A stretch of DNA of 64,000 nt from JAUWKC01 sp035527845 (GTDB lineage Bacteria > Planctomycetota > Phycisphaerae > Sedimentisphaerales > Anaerobacaceae): assembly GCA_035527845.1 (NCBI GenBank), contig DATKZT010000086.1, forward strand, positions 42,226 to 106,225. The letters are read 5' to 3'. Within the stretch, counting starts at the first letter, position 1. Every line of letters starts with the position of its first letter. Made by a program: the position numbers and the translations under genes. Of the stretch, positions 17,447 to 26,058 are shown piece by piece. Under the pieces are notes generated by a model. The model searched no databases, was not told the origin of the DNA, and worked only from the letters and a program-made list of their open reading frames with translations.

Positions 17447-18541
17447 TTACGGCTCTCCCCGCACGGGCCATTCTCGGCATCCAACCCGACATTCTCCATC
17501 ATACGCGAAAGCAACACTGTGTTTTGCCCTTGTTACAGCAACGTAGAACTTCTCCAAAGAGCCCTCGACATCACTTACATCACCACTTTTGAGGTATTTC
17601 CTTATCGGGCCGTGTGGAAGAATCAGAACCCGCTCATACTCCAGCCCTTTGGCACTCCCGAAATTCAGAGCTGGATAGCCGTATGTGTGCGTAGTTCTCC
17701 TATCGTAGCGAAGAACAGCAGGTGAGAAACGTTCAATATACTCGTTAACGTAATTCTTGCACACCACGAAAATCCCATCATGACCAGTGCTAATCCTGTT
17801 ATAGGATACTGCTTTTGCCATACCAGGCCACAAATTATCGGCAAATCCACAAATTATTTGGTTACATCTGTAGCTTCTTGCGTGATTCTCAATCTGGCAG
17901 AGATTTTTCCGTTCCCATTCGCGAATCAAATCCAGAACCCGCACGCCGCGGAATTGACTATACTTTGCTGCGTTATTTGTAGTGTAAGTGCATTGTCTGG
18001 GATCTCCCACTACGAGCATTCGAATGCCCCTTTCCAGAAAGAGCTCTAATAGAGCTAGATCCCAACCACCCAAGTCTTGGAATTCATCAATAAAAATCTC
18101 ATCATAAATATCAGACAATCTTTTGGTCACAAGCCCATTCGATTTCGCATCACAATCGATGACAAACCGTGAAATCTTGTCCGAATATATCTCGTTACTG
18201 TCCCGAAAATAGTACCGGTCAGTATCAGAATAGCTTTCCCAATATGGCGAACGACCTTTTGTAAAATATACCGTCTTAACTCGTTGCTTTGGATAAACTG
18301 CCGCTTGATAGGGCCTTGCACACTCACGAAGTAGAAAGCAAAACCAGGTCAGTACGTCGATGCCCTTAGCAATTCCCCCATGCTTTTTGTAGAACTTCTT
18401 CCTGATTTCACTAATATTATTGTGGGTATAGGTAAGGATTGCGATCTTTTTCGCTGGCCGCGACAACGCTTCATCGACCAAGAAAGTTGTCTTGCCAGAA
18501 CCTGCAGAAGCTATGACTATTTTGTTACCGTTGGATTGCAT
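17447..18541 (-). CDS. gajB: GajB-like UvrD-family helicase (Gabija defence)
   Basis: 364 residues from the ATG at 18539-18541. Helicase motifs are visible in order: Walker A ASAGSGKTT, motif Ia-like LTYTHNN, Walker B IDEFQDL, motif III GDPRQCT, the block GSAKGLEYERV and motif VI VAVTRAKHS near the end. It follows a GajA-like gene with a 17-base overlap. In Gabija, GajB senses exposed DNA ends and forms a supramolecular complex with GajA. The usual GajB length is near 490 residues, so this copy is shorter, mostly in spacing between motifs. The DNA is clearly richer in A/T than the flanks, which suggests acquisition by transfer. A generic UvrD helicase is less likely given the partner. Confidence 0.8.
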   Translation of the reverse strand: MQSNGNKIVIASAGSGKTTFLVDEALSRPAKKIAILTYTHNNISEIRKKFYKKHGGIAKGIDVLTWFCFLLRECARPYQAAVYPKQRVKTVYFTKGRSPYWESYSDTDRYYFRDSNEIYSDKISRFVIDCDAKSNGLVTKRLSDIYDEIFIDEFQDLGGWDLALLELFLERGIRMLVVGDPRQCTYTTNNAAKYSQFRGVRVLDLIREWERKNLCQIENHARSYRCNQIICGFADNLWPGMAKAVSYNRISTGHDGIFVVCKNYVNEYIERFSPAVLRYDRRTTHTYGYPALNFGSAKGLEYERVLILPHGPIRKYLKSGDVSDVEGSLEKFYVAVTRAKHSVAFAYDGECRVGCREWPVRGEP

Positions 18542-20132
18542 TATTGATATACTGCGGAAAGGTGAGGTCTCCCTGGAAGCCGAACACTTTGAGAGCAGAA
18601 TCTGTTTTATTCTTGCCCATGTAGTCAAGAAGCTCATCGTCGCTCTGAAAAGTTCTGCCCACCACCGCGTTGAGCACCTTTAACGAGTTTGCCTTTAATA
18701 ACTGAGGCTCCAATGTTGCGGAGTTTTCATCGTCATCGTAGCATATCCTTATGCTCTCTACCTTCCCATCGATATAATCCTTGTACTTATCTTTCAGTCC
18801 TCTAACATTACCATCATTATCCGTAACCACCCTGATATTCAACTTCAGCAGTTTGCCAATCTCGAGAAATCGCTTGAAAGCAAGGGAACGGACAGAGACC
18901 ACATCGACACCATCTTCCAGTGGCAGTTTTCCGTATTTCACCTTGTAAGCCTTTTGAACAATCAACTCATCGGACGGTCCTTCCACTAGAATGGTCTTGG
19001 CCGACAGGATCACCCTCAACGTATCGTAGCCAGGAAGTTTCATAAAGTATTCTTTGGTCTCTTCAGACAAGTCCTCCAGAGTCATGGTGTCCCCGCTTAC
19101 GGACAGCAGCTTCAGATTGTCTATACCAAGCTTATTGAGAACGAAGTTGCTATGGGTTGTGAGTATGATTTGTCTGTCAGCACCTCGTTGTATAATCTCT
19201 TGCAGCAACCTGTTCATATTGGAGTGTGACAGATGATTTTCGGGTTCTTCAATGAGCAGTACGTTTGAACCACCAGCAGCTTCGATAGCAAGCTTCATTT
19301 GGACACGACATTGCTCTCCCTTCCCAACGGAATCAAAAGGTATGTCATCCAAGTGAGCCGTTATACTACTCTCCCACTTCGAACGTGCGGACATGTCCAT
19401 CGACACAGTAAGCCTCTTGTTAGTTACATCACCTTTCTTGTCTGCCAGATGTTTATTTATTTTTTCTATACCGGCCTCCTTCATAAATAAATGTTTCAAC
19501 TTTCTGTAACCTATGGACAGCAACCGTTGATCCTCTCCCAAGACATCAGCAATAATTCTTGAGACGTATTTGTTCGGGCCTGAGTATCCGCTCACAAGAC
19601 TTGTGTCGATTATTTTTGCACGGAACGGAAGATTTCTGGTCGCTACTGGGTTACCTGCAAAATCATGCCAAACAACCGTGTAGTACTCTATCGGCATGAT
19701 GTCGGGGGTTTCAGATGCTTTGAAGTATTCCCTAAATTCATCAGCGAGGCCTTCAGTTAATTCCACGGACAACCTCAGCCCCGGGCAGCTTTCTCCTTCC
19801 GAGTTATTAGATCCCCTTACCTTGGCCATTTCACTGCTTTCATCATCTTCGAGATATGCTTCTACAAAAATCTGTGGAGGAGATAAATTCTCACCTTCTT
19901 TAAGACCTTTAAGGTAGTCTTTAACCATGTCGACGTTGAAAATGTACGGGTTTAGTTCGTACTGAATATTGCGACCATCAAGTTGGCAAGAAAGAACAAG
20001 GTTGATTGCTTCCAGCAGTGTGGTCTTTCCTGTCTCATTATCCCCCACGATAATGTTGAAATGTTTGTTCAGTGCCAATTCAAACTTGCGGAAGGTCTTA
20101 AATCCTTCGATCTTCATTTTCTTTATGTGCAT
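18525..20132 (-). CDS. gajA: GajA-like OLD-family ATPase/TOPRIM nuclease (Gabija defence)
   Basis: 535 residues. The ABC-type ATPase half has Walker A GDNETGKTT (residues 30-38), the signature-like GKGEQCRVQ, and Walker B VLLIEEPENHLSH. The TOPRIM half has the glutamate motif TILVEGPSDELIVQKAY and the DxD motif VVTDNDGNVRGL. This is the OLD nuclease layout of GajA, which nicks DNA when nucleotide pools fall during phage infection. A UvrD-like gene overlaps its end, as in Gabija loci. The length is close to GajA (about 580). I see no signs of decay. Composition differs from neighbours. Confidence 0.85.
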   Translation of the reverse strand: MHIKKMKIEGFKTFRKFELALNKHFNIIVGDNETGKTTLLEAINLVLSCQLDGRNIQYELNPYIFNVDMVKDYLKGLKEGENLSPPQIFVEAYLEDDESSEMAKVRGSNNSEGESCPGLRLSVELTEGLADEFREYFKASETPDIMPIEYYTVVWHDFAGNPVATRNLPFRAKIIDTSLVSGYSGPNKYVSRIIADVLGEDQRLLSIGYRKLKHLFMKEAGIEKINKHLADKKGDVTNKRLTVSMDMSARSKWESSITAHLDDIPFDSVGKGEQCRVQMKLAIEAAGGSNVLLIEEPENHLSHSNMNRLLQEIIQRGADRQIILTTHSNFVLNKLGIDNLKLLSVSGDTMTLEDLSEETKEYFMKLPGYDTLRVILSAKTILVEGPSDELIVQKAYKVKYGKLPLEDGVDVVSVRSLAFKRFLEIGKLLKLNIRVVTDNDGNVRGLKDKYKDYIDGKVESIRICYDDDENSATLEPQLLKANSLKVLNAVVGRTFQSDDELLDYMGKNKTDSALKVFGFQGDLTFPQYINNAIQR

Positions 20133-20990
20133 AAACCTAACCTTTTTCTAAATCTGCAGTACTGGTATGGCTCCTATCATAGGATACTCATTACGATCCC
20201 TCTGCACTTCACATAAAGCGCCAACGCTTCTGCCTATTCGCTCAACTGCGAGCCACCGGCTTGCCCGCCATCCTGTTGGCGGAACGAACCACCATTAATC
20301 ATTCATCAATCATCCCTACTTTCCGCCTCACGGGCCTGCCCGCCGCAGGCGGCTCACGGGCCACGCATTTACCCACCTGTCCCCGCGAAGGCGGGGATTC
20401 ACCCATCTACAAGAAAGGCGTTTCTCACCCTCCAACTGTTGATTAAAAAAATCCCACTTTCCGCAATTTTCCTGCAAATTTCTCTCCTGCCACCCGTATA
20501 GGCACTAAATAGGCATTCCCGTAAACGCAAGGAACCATCACACCGCTGCATAACTGCCCCCCAATTATAGACATACCCACCCAACAGTCAACAAAAATTT
20601 CCACCTGTCCCTGCGAAAGCAGGGACCCAGCATCTCCCCGTCCTCCTTCAGTCAGCTTCACAATGGGCGAACCAAGTTCGCCGTGGACGAGCAAAGGCCA
20701 CTTTCGCAGATGCCCGCATCGAGCAAAGTGCCGCGGGAGCCCACAAAAGCTGACTGATACCCAACAATCCGGGCCAGTCTCTCAAATCCATCCTTCCTCT
20801 CTGTGCTCTCGGCGCTTGCCCGCCGCTCCTTCTGGCGGGCCCTCGGTGGCAGACCCTCTTCGTGCCAACTTGTGCCCAAGGTATTCGTGTCTATTCGTGG
20901 CCAATTCTTTCGCCCTTTTTCGTTGACTTCCGCCCCAAAATCGAGTATAATACCCCCCAAAATGGAACAGCGTGGAATAATGCGGAAAAC
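20133..20990. repeat. Repeat-rich intergenic region left of the acquired locus
   Basis: No gene is supported. TCCTATCATAGGA at 20171-20183 is a palindrome just upstream of gajA. GAA(A/G)-looped perfect stems lie at 20380-20397 (CCCCGC/GCGGGG) and 20607-20626 (GTCCCTGC/GCAGGGAC), of the same family as 7612-7631. At about 20790-20915 a composite of dispersed motifs is found. One part reads (minus strand) GGCCACGAATAGACACGAAT and another GCCGAGAGCACAGAGAGG, with a GC-rich insert between them. Confidence 0.5.
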
Positions 20991-21020
20991 CCAATTAATT
21001 ACGACCCCAGCCCAAAATTT

Positions 21021-21103
21021 ATCCCGTGAGATGACTCTTTACCCCATGAGATGCGTTAGCTATCTCATCGGGGTCTATCTCATCGCACCTATCTCACCGG
21101 GAT
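21021..21103. repeat. Nested long stem-loop
   Basis: ATCCCGTGAGAT (21021-21032) pairs with ATCTCACCGGGAT (21091-21103), and ACCCCATGAGAT (21041-21052) pairs with ATCTCATCGGGGT (21062-21074). Each pairing has a single extra base at the same place. TATCTCATCG also occurs between the right arms. Two stems one inside the other give an 83-base hairpin. Coding capacity is not suspected. Function unknown: structured RNA or a mobile repeat. Confidence 0.5.
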
Positions 21104-21226
21104 TGCCCATCTTGCCAACCCAGCACCATACACGCAAGAATCGACCCTCAAGCATAGAAAATCGGGTTGTTTATGGCCTACAAGGCACTCGACAAGTGTC
21201 GAGAATCCTCTACAAATTCACCCTTT

Positions 21227-21645
21227 TTTGTACAAACGAACCCAATTCCCAAAACACCCAAAATCAACGCAAACCCTGTTCCCACAAAGGATTACGGAAA
21301 TCAAGCGCCTTCGGCGGGACCCAAAAACGAACCCAAACGAACCCAAACGAACCCAAAACGAACCCAATTTTTGGCCCGTCAGAGGCCCCCAAAGCCAAAA
21401 CGAACCCAAACGAACCCAAAGCAAACCCAATTTCCGTATGCCTAACAAAATGAACGCAATTTCTGTCTTCACAAAGGATTACGAACATAAAACGGCCCTG
21501 CCCCTCCCACAGAGCAAACTCAAACGAACCCAAAACAAAGCCAATCGAACTCGAAGCGAAGCGCAGATCCCTACGGGTGAGCTTCTCGAAATCCTCAAGC
21601 CGGGGACCAAACAAACCCAATTTCAAACGAACGAAACCCTCCTGT
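21227..21645. repeat. Array of ACGAACCCAA-type repeats
   Basis: Blocks of the 10-base word ACGAACCCAA occur at about 21227-21241, 21327-21371, 21400-21432, 21518-21533 and 21610-21640. They are interleaved with a longer direct repeat beginning CACAAAGGATTACG (21288 and 21470). The block is free of stops in several frames, so long spurious translations (Asn-Glu-Pro-Lys or Phe-Gly-Ser-Phe-type) appear on both strands. I read it as a non-coding repeat array, of a kind I associate with planctomycete genomes. Confidence 0.55.
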
Positions 21646-21662
21646 GGTCGCCGCGTGGTTCT

Positions 21663-22916
21663 TTATGTGTCGGGCGAAGTGGAGCGGGCTCTTTCGAGAA
21701 TGTCTGTCATTATGGCGGCGGCTTCTCTGTTGACGTAGTCGGCCTGCGCCTTTTGCAGGGCGTCAAGAGCGTCATCGTACCTGCCGACGCCAAGGAGCTG
21801 GTAGCCCAGAAGAAGCTTGAGGTCGGCGTTCGAAGGCTGCGCCGCGGCTGCTTCGCTAAGGTTGCTAATCTGGTCCTTCAAAACATCTTCGTCGGGATAG
21901 AAGCCGAGCGGGTAGAAGAGTTCCTGCTTTTCGGCGTCGAGGTTCCTGACGGCCTCTCGCAGGACGTCAGCGGCCTGGCTGTATTTTCCGTCGGCGAAGA
22001 GGGCCTGACTGTAAACGAAAGGCAGGACCGCATTTTCGGGTTCATCGGTCAGGGCCTGATTTGCCTGCCGGGCGGCATTTTCATAATCGCGGGCGGCGAA
22101 TGCATCGGCTATATCCTCCAAACGGGGGTCAATCCCCACGTATTCGGCTGCGTCTTCGGTTTGCGTCTGCGGCGGCGAGGTTTTATCCGGCTCGCCGGTG
22201 CTGGAGTCTTGCGGGGGTCCGGGCTGGCGTTGCCGATAGGTGCGCGGCGGGTAGTCGTAGGTTCGATAGTACTCGTAATAGTAATAGCGCGGGGACGGGT
22301 AATTATATTGGTAATATGGGATGCTGTAATAGTAGTACGGCCAAGCGGAGTAATAGTACGGATAGCCGCAACCGTAGTATCGCAAGTAAGGCAGGCCAAT
22401 ATAGAAGTAAGAGCCGCAGCGATAACGGCGGTCACGGCCGTAATAGCGATAGTCCCCGCGGCACGCGCCGGAGGTGTAGTACGTAGTTCCGTTACGGGCA
22501 GAACCGCTGCTGTGACGGCCGGTGTGATAAAGACGAGTGCTGGGGGAGAACCTGAAAGAGCCGCCTTGGTGACTTTCGGATTCCGTTGAGCTTCGCCGCC
22601 CCTCGTATGCACGGGTTCCAGAAGAACCACCTCTGAAGCTTCGTGCGCTCGTAGAACTTCGGCCCGCACCGAAGGAGTCGCCTCTAAAGCTACCTGGCCC
22701 TGCTGAATGCGGCGTGGCGCGAAGGGAACGCCCTCTGGAGCTTCGCGCGCTTGCTGAGCTTCGGCCGGCCCTGGAAGCACCGCCTCTGAAGGAACCGCCT
22801 CCGGCGGCGTCTCTTGTGCCGCCGGCAGCGCGGCCGTGTCTTGCCGTTACATCGCCGGACATTAAGCCGACGAGCGCCAATATGGCAATCAAACGCATGT
22901 ATGTTTTGACAGCCAT
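21663..22916 (-). CDS. Exported TPR-containing protein with Ser/Arg/Gly- and Tyr-rich regions
   Basis: About 417 residues from the ATG at 22914-22916, which is preceded by GAGGTG; an upstream start adds nine residues. A signal peptide (MRLIAILALVGLMSGDVTA) is followed by a Ser/Arg/Gly-rich low-complexity region with SRGRS and RGG words. A strikingly Tyr-rich tract follows (about residues 160-245, with runs such as GYPYYYSAWPYYYYSIPYY). The C-terminal half holds TPR-like helices (PENAVLPFVYSQALFADGKY). It is likely a cell-surface or periplasmic structural or assembly factor. No enzyme motif. The Tyr-rich tract resembles loops inside the giant protein at 41230. Confidence 0.8.
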   Translation of the reverse strand: MAVKTYMRLIAILALVGLMSGDVTARHGRAAGGTRDAAGGGSFRGGASRAGRSSASARSSRGRSLRATPHSAGPGSFRGDSFGAGRSSTSARSFRGGSSGTRAYEGRRSSTESESHQGGSFRFSPSTRLYHTGRHSSGSARNGTTYYTSGACRGDYRYYGRDRRYRCGSYFYIGLPYLRYYGCGYPYYYSAWPYYYYSIPYYQYNYPSPRYYYYEYYRTYDYPPRTYRQRQPGPPQDSSTGEPDKTSPPQTQTEDAAEYVGIDPRLEDIADAFAARDYENAARQANQALTDEPENAVLPFVYSQALFADGKYSQAADVLREAVRNLDAEKQELFYPLGFYPDEDVLKDQISNLSEAAAAQPSNADLKLLLGYQLLGVGRYDDALDALQKAQADYVNREAAAIMTDILERARSTSPDT

Positions 22917-23114
22917 TTCACACCTCGCTTTTCCATTGTACATTGGCCTTGCGATTTTTGCAAGGCTCCAAATTTACGTGCGCGAGAATTTTTCAATTGT
23001 GCTGATTGGTCGGGACAGTGCCTGGCAGCTAACGGAGCACGTGTGAGAGCCTACATGGAAGCAAGTACGGCATTATGGTTGCGGGGGCCAGGGCTTGGTG
23101 TTATGTTAGGGGTT

Positions 23115-23531
23115 ATGGTGAAGACAGAGAAAATAAAAGTCAGGACGAAAGGCAACTGCGATATCGTGGACATCACGCCGCAGGTAACTGAAGCGGCGGC
23201 CCGGTCGGGGATAAGCGAGGGGGCGGTGATTTTGTTTAATGTCGGCTCCACGGCGGGTATTACGACGACGGAATATGAGCCGGGGCTGGTCAATTACGAT
23301 ATCAAGGCGGCGTTCGAGAAGATTGCGCCTCAGCACGGGCGATATGAGCACGAAGAGACGTGGCACGACGATAACGGCCACGCACATGTGCGGGCGTCGC
23401 TGTTGGGACCATCGCTGAGCGTGCCAATTGTTGAGGGCCGGCTGACGTTAGGGACATGGCAGCAGATAATCCTGGTTGATTTCGATACGCGAGCGAGGAC
23501 GCGGACGGTCATTTGTCAGATAATTTCATAA
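23115..23531 (+). CDS. yjbQ: YjbQ-family (UPF0047) protein
   Basis: 138 residues from the ATG at 23115 (an in-frame ATG lies at 23103, and a GTG further upstream). The block FNVGSTAGITTTEYEPGLV, HGRYEHEETWHDDNGHAHV and the GTWQQIILVDFD tail are those of UPF0047/YjbQ, a small trimeric family reported to have thiamine-phosphate synthase-like activity in a minor pathway. The conserved histidines of the family active site are present. It stands alone, divergently arranged with the Tyr-rich protein gene. Confidence 0.85.
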   Translation: MVKTEKIKVRTKGNCDIVDITPQVTEAAARSGISEGAVILFNVGSTAGITTTEYEPGLVNYDIKAAFEKIAPQHGRYEHEETWHDDNGHAHVRASLLGPSLSVPIVEGRLTLGTWQQIILVDFDTRARTRTVICQIIS

Positions 23532-23870
23532 TCAGGACGTGGTTCATCGTTCATGGATTGTGAGGGCGGCTTTTGCCATTTGTTGGTCTTTTCGGTGCTT
23601 ACCAAACGGCCCCCGTCAAAGAAATGCGGGCGCACGCGGCAGGAGTCAATCCCTCTATTGCGATCAGGACTGGTTTGAGAGGGGGGGGCAGGATGGGTTT
23701 ACGACCGGCGGTCTGAAGATTGGCGGTTTGTGAATTTGTGGGTTAGGCCTTGGCGAATTCAAAAAGATTTGTTATAGTCCTTTTGATTAGGCAAAAGGAC
23801 TATGAGCCTTCGTTGCTCGACTTGGTATGGGCGAGCAGAGAATTGGTAGTCGGTCTTAGGGAGATATGGG
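23532..23870 (+). repeat. Intergenic region with hairpin repeat copy 1
   Basis: Perfect 11-base arms TAGTCCTTTTG (23775-23785) and CAAAAGGACTA (23792-23802) with a 6-base loop lie 69 bases before the HTH gene. They are preceded by TTTGTTA and followed by GAGCCTTCGTTGCTC. The same unit recurs at 24175 and 24384. Otherwise no gene is seen, although the region is G-rich. Confidence 0.6.
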
Positions 23871-24113
23871 ATGGTCATAAAAGCAAAGCAGTGGGATTAT
23901 TTGCGGAAATGCTGGCACCTGACACCGAGGGAAGTGGAGGTTGCGAAGCTGGTTTGCGGGGGACTGGATAATGATCAGATTTGCAGGAAGCTGGGCGTGG
24001 CGTACAATACCGTGCGGGCGCATCTGGGGAACATATTTCGGAAGGTGGGAGTCCGGGGCAAGGCACATCTGATTCTCGAGCTCATTAAGACCCTGCAGAG
24101 AGGCAGCATTTAG
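23871..24113 (+). CDS. Orphan LuxR/GerE-type helix-turn-helix protein
   Basis: 80 residues that consist only of the DNA-binding domain: HLTPREVEVAKLVCGGLDND, then IC.KLGVAYNTVRAHLGNIF, the GerE HTH pattern, and KAHLILELIKTL. The usual receiver or ligand domain is absent. GGGAGAT lies upstream of the ATG. It is surrounded by copies of a hairpin repeat (23775-23802, 24175-24204, about 24388-24419), which could be its binding site, though this is inference. Alternatively it is the remnant of a larger regulator whose receiver domain was lost. Confidence 0.8.
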   Translation: MVIKAKQWDYLRKCWHLTPREVEVAKLVCGGLDNDQICRKLGVAYNTVRAHLGNIFRKVGVRGKAHLILELIKTLQRGSI

Positions 24114-24542
24114 GGTGCGGTTGTCTGCCAATGAGGAGCAAGTAGTAATATGATGTCGGTCGGCGTCGAGCCTCGTAGTCCTTTTGGTTAATCAAAAGGA
24201 CTACGAGCTTCTGTTGTTCGGTCGGGTGGTGGCGGCACGACGTTATACAGTGGTCGCTGTTTTTCTTATGGACAGGAGGATGACGTTTCGGATGGTGGGG
24301 TTTTTGTGGTGGTGCGGGAGGAATGCGTGGTGGGCGGCGAGTTTACAGTAAACGCTCTGCGAATTGCTGAATTGAAAAAAATTTGTTATAGTCCTTGTGA
24401 TTAATCAAAAGGACTACGAGCTTATGTTGCTCCGCCGGGTGTGGGCGCGCGAGGGGTGAGGGGGCGGTGCAGGTGGTGGGTGGTGAGGGGCTGTCCGTCG
24501 AAGAGACTTTCTTTGCAGGTTTGTTTTAGTTAGGGCTACGGT
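24114..24542. repeat. Intergenic region with hairpin repeat copies 2 and 3
   Basis: Copy 2: arms GTAGTCCTTTTG (24175-24186) and CAAAAGGACTAC (24193-24204), a 12-base perfect stem, followed by GAGCTTCTGTTGTTCG. Copy 3 (about 24384-24432) is preceded by ATTTGTTATAGTCCTT and has one mismatch in the stem, followed by GAGCTTATGTTGCTC. Copies 1 and 3 share the upstream sequence too. Downstream the DNA is G-rich. No gene is seen. Confidence 0.6.
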
Positions 24543-25715
24543 TCAACTATTTGGATCGTTGGGAACAAGAGTCTTCTCGTGGGCGGAGTACAGTATGCCC
24601 TGCAGATTTCCTCGTATATGCCGGAAGACAGATGGATCCGACTGGAAATTTGGCATACGGAGCGTCATCCTGGGCTCTGAGGAGGTGTCTATGCCGGCGT
24701 AGTCAGTAAATGGGATCCCGCCCTGCGGCCAAAGGGCTTCGGGGCTGTCTGTGACTATCTCGGTGTAGATGGGCGGCTGGTCGGTGAGCCAGCGCTGCAA
24801 TTGAGCGCGAAGTCGTTCGTGCTTTTGATCGGTACTGCGCTCAATAAGGGCGGCGGCCGCAAAATAGACTATGTCGTTGCTGAATTGTTCTCCTGGCTGA
24901 AGGCGGGTCCAGAGGAAGTCCCTGTAGGTGCGGATTTTACCGTCGGGTCCGACCTCCTGCTTTATGCCACATTTGGCGATGCGATAGGTTAATTCGGCGA
25001 GGGCATCGAGGCCCTTGGAATAATCTATGTTCATCAAGACGAACACCTCGGCGGGAATGGCGTACCCGTCTTCACGCCGTTTGATAAAAGCGGAACTTCC
25101 GACCGTTGTTCCATCATGGCCGAAGGCGGCTCCGGCGCTTCCGCGGTCGGCGTATTCCTTTTCGTAGGCCTTGCAGGTATCGAACCATTCGCTCATGCGT
25201 TTGATCATATCGGCGGAAACCATTGCACCGACCCGCTCGGGGTCCTTTCTGCCTTCGAGGATGAGCCGTTTTACCAGCAGATTTCCCTCGAAGGTGTGAG
25301 CCAGCCAGACTATGTTCGTTTTGTCAGGGGCTATGCCGCCGGTATGCGGAATCGCCCACTGGTCACCAATTCGCTCAACTAATTGCTCGACCGATTTGTC
25401 TTTGATCCGCTGCTTTACAACCTTTCTATCGGGTGGTTCTATGGGCAGGCGTGCCTCGATCAATTCGTCAACGAGGCGTACGCGGTCTTCGGGGGGAAGG
25501 TCGAGTTCGCCCGTGCGGGTCAACCCTGCAACCGGTTCGAGGCTCAGCGGGGCATTGGCGGCCTCAACCGGGGCATGCGCCGGTGACGCTGTGTTTTCGG
25601 GCGGCTCGGGGGTTGGCGTAGGCGCGGGTGGCGTTGGCCACAATAGATACACCGACACAGCTACCACAATCAGGCCAACTACAAGGACGGTGGTCCTTCT
25701 TTGCTTTCTTGTCAT
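24543..25715 (-). CDS. Membrane-anchored protein of unknown function
   Basis: About 390 residues from the ATG at 25713-25715, with GAAGGAG 7-8 bases before it. A basic N-terminus is followed by one membrane helix (TVLVVGLIVVAVSVYLLWP) and a Pro/Thr/Glu-rich linker. A soluble domain follows, with the segments PHTGGIAPDKTNIVWLAHTF, AFGHDGTTVGSSAF and a helical C-terminal region. I recognise no family or catalytic motif. It is likely a periplasmic protein anchored to the inner membrane. The hairpin repeats lie on both sides. Confidence 0.75.
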   Translation of the reverse strand: MTRKQRRTTVLVVGLIVVAVSVYLLWPTPPAPTPTPEPPENTASPAHAPVEAANAPLSLEPVAGLTRTGELDLPPEDRVRLVDELIEARLPIEPPDRKVVKQRIKDKSVEQLVERIGDQWAIPHTGGIAPDKTNIVWLAHTFEGNLLVKRLILEGRKDPERVGAMVSADMIKRMSEWFDTCKAYEKEYADRGSAGAAFGHDGTTVGSSAFIKRREDGYAIPAEVFVLMNIDYSKGLDALAELTYRIAKCGIKQEVGPDGKIRTYRDFLWTRLQPGEQFSNDIVYFAAAALIERSTDQKHERLRAQLQRWLTDQPPIYTEIVTDSPEALWPQGGIPFTDYAGIDTSSEPRMTLRMPNFQSDPSVFRHIRGNLQGILYSAHEKTLVPNDPNS

Positions 25716-26058
25716 ATCAATCGCTCCTTCGGCTCTTAGCTGCATGAGCCTTGTATTATTTTAGAGTACGCAAAAACACGTTTCAAGTTTCTTGTCACCC
25801 AATCACTCAGACGAAGACAGCGGGTAACAGTGCGGCGGTGTGCCAATAATTCACCGAAGGGTCCTTATAAACATGAACAAGCTCGGCACGAAAATCTTGA
25901 CAAGCGTTTTCATGGAAGAACTGCGAGCCTCTGTTGTTTGGCCTGGTGTAAGTGTTTGAGGGAGTAGGGCGAAGTGCTTTTATTGTTGGGGGTGGTGTTG
26001 GGCGTGGTGCGGGTGGTGGACGGGGGAGGGTGGGGCGCAGGGATGGCAATCGAGGGGT
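25716..26058. other. Intergenic region with a partial hairpin-repeat tail
   Basis: CTGCGAGCCTCTGTTGTTTG (25921-25940) corresponds to the conserved tail of the repeat units at 23802 and 24201, but its stem is not preserved. The rest is G/T-rich. No gene is supported. Confidence 0.4.

Noticed and set aside
20803..21453. Frame of 216 codons in the repeat-rich region
   Set aside because: It consists of dispersed repeat sequence and the ACGAACCCAA array, with no domain pattern.
21228..22589. Plus-strand frame of 453 codons across the ACGAACCCAA array
   Set aside because: It starts in repeat sequence and continues antisense to the TPR protein gene, which has signal peptide and TPR features on the other strand.
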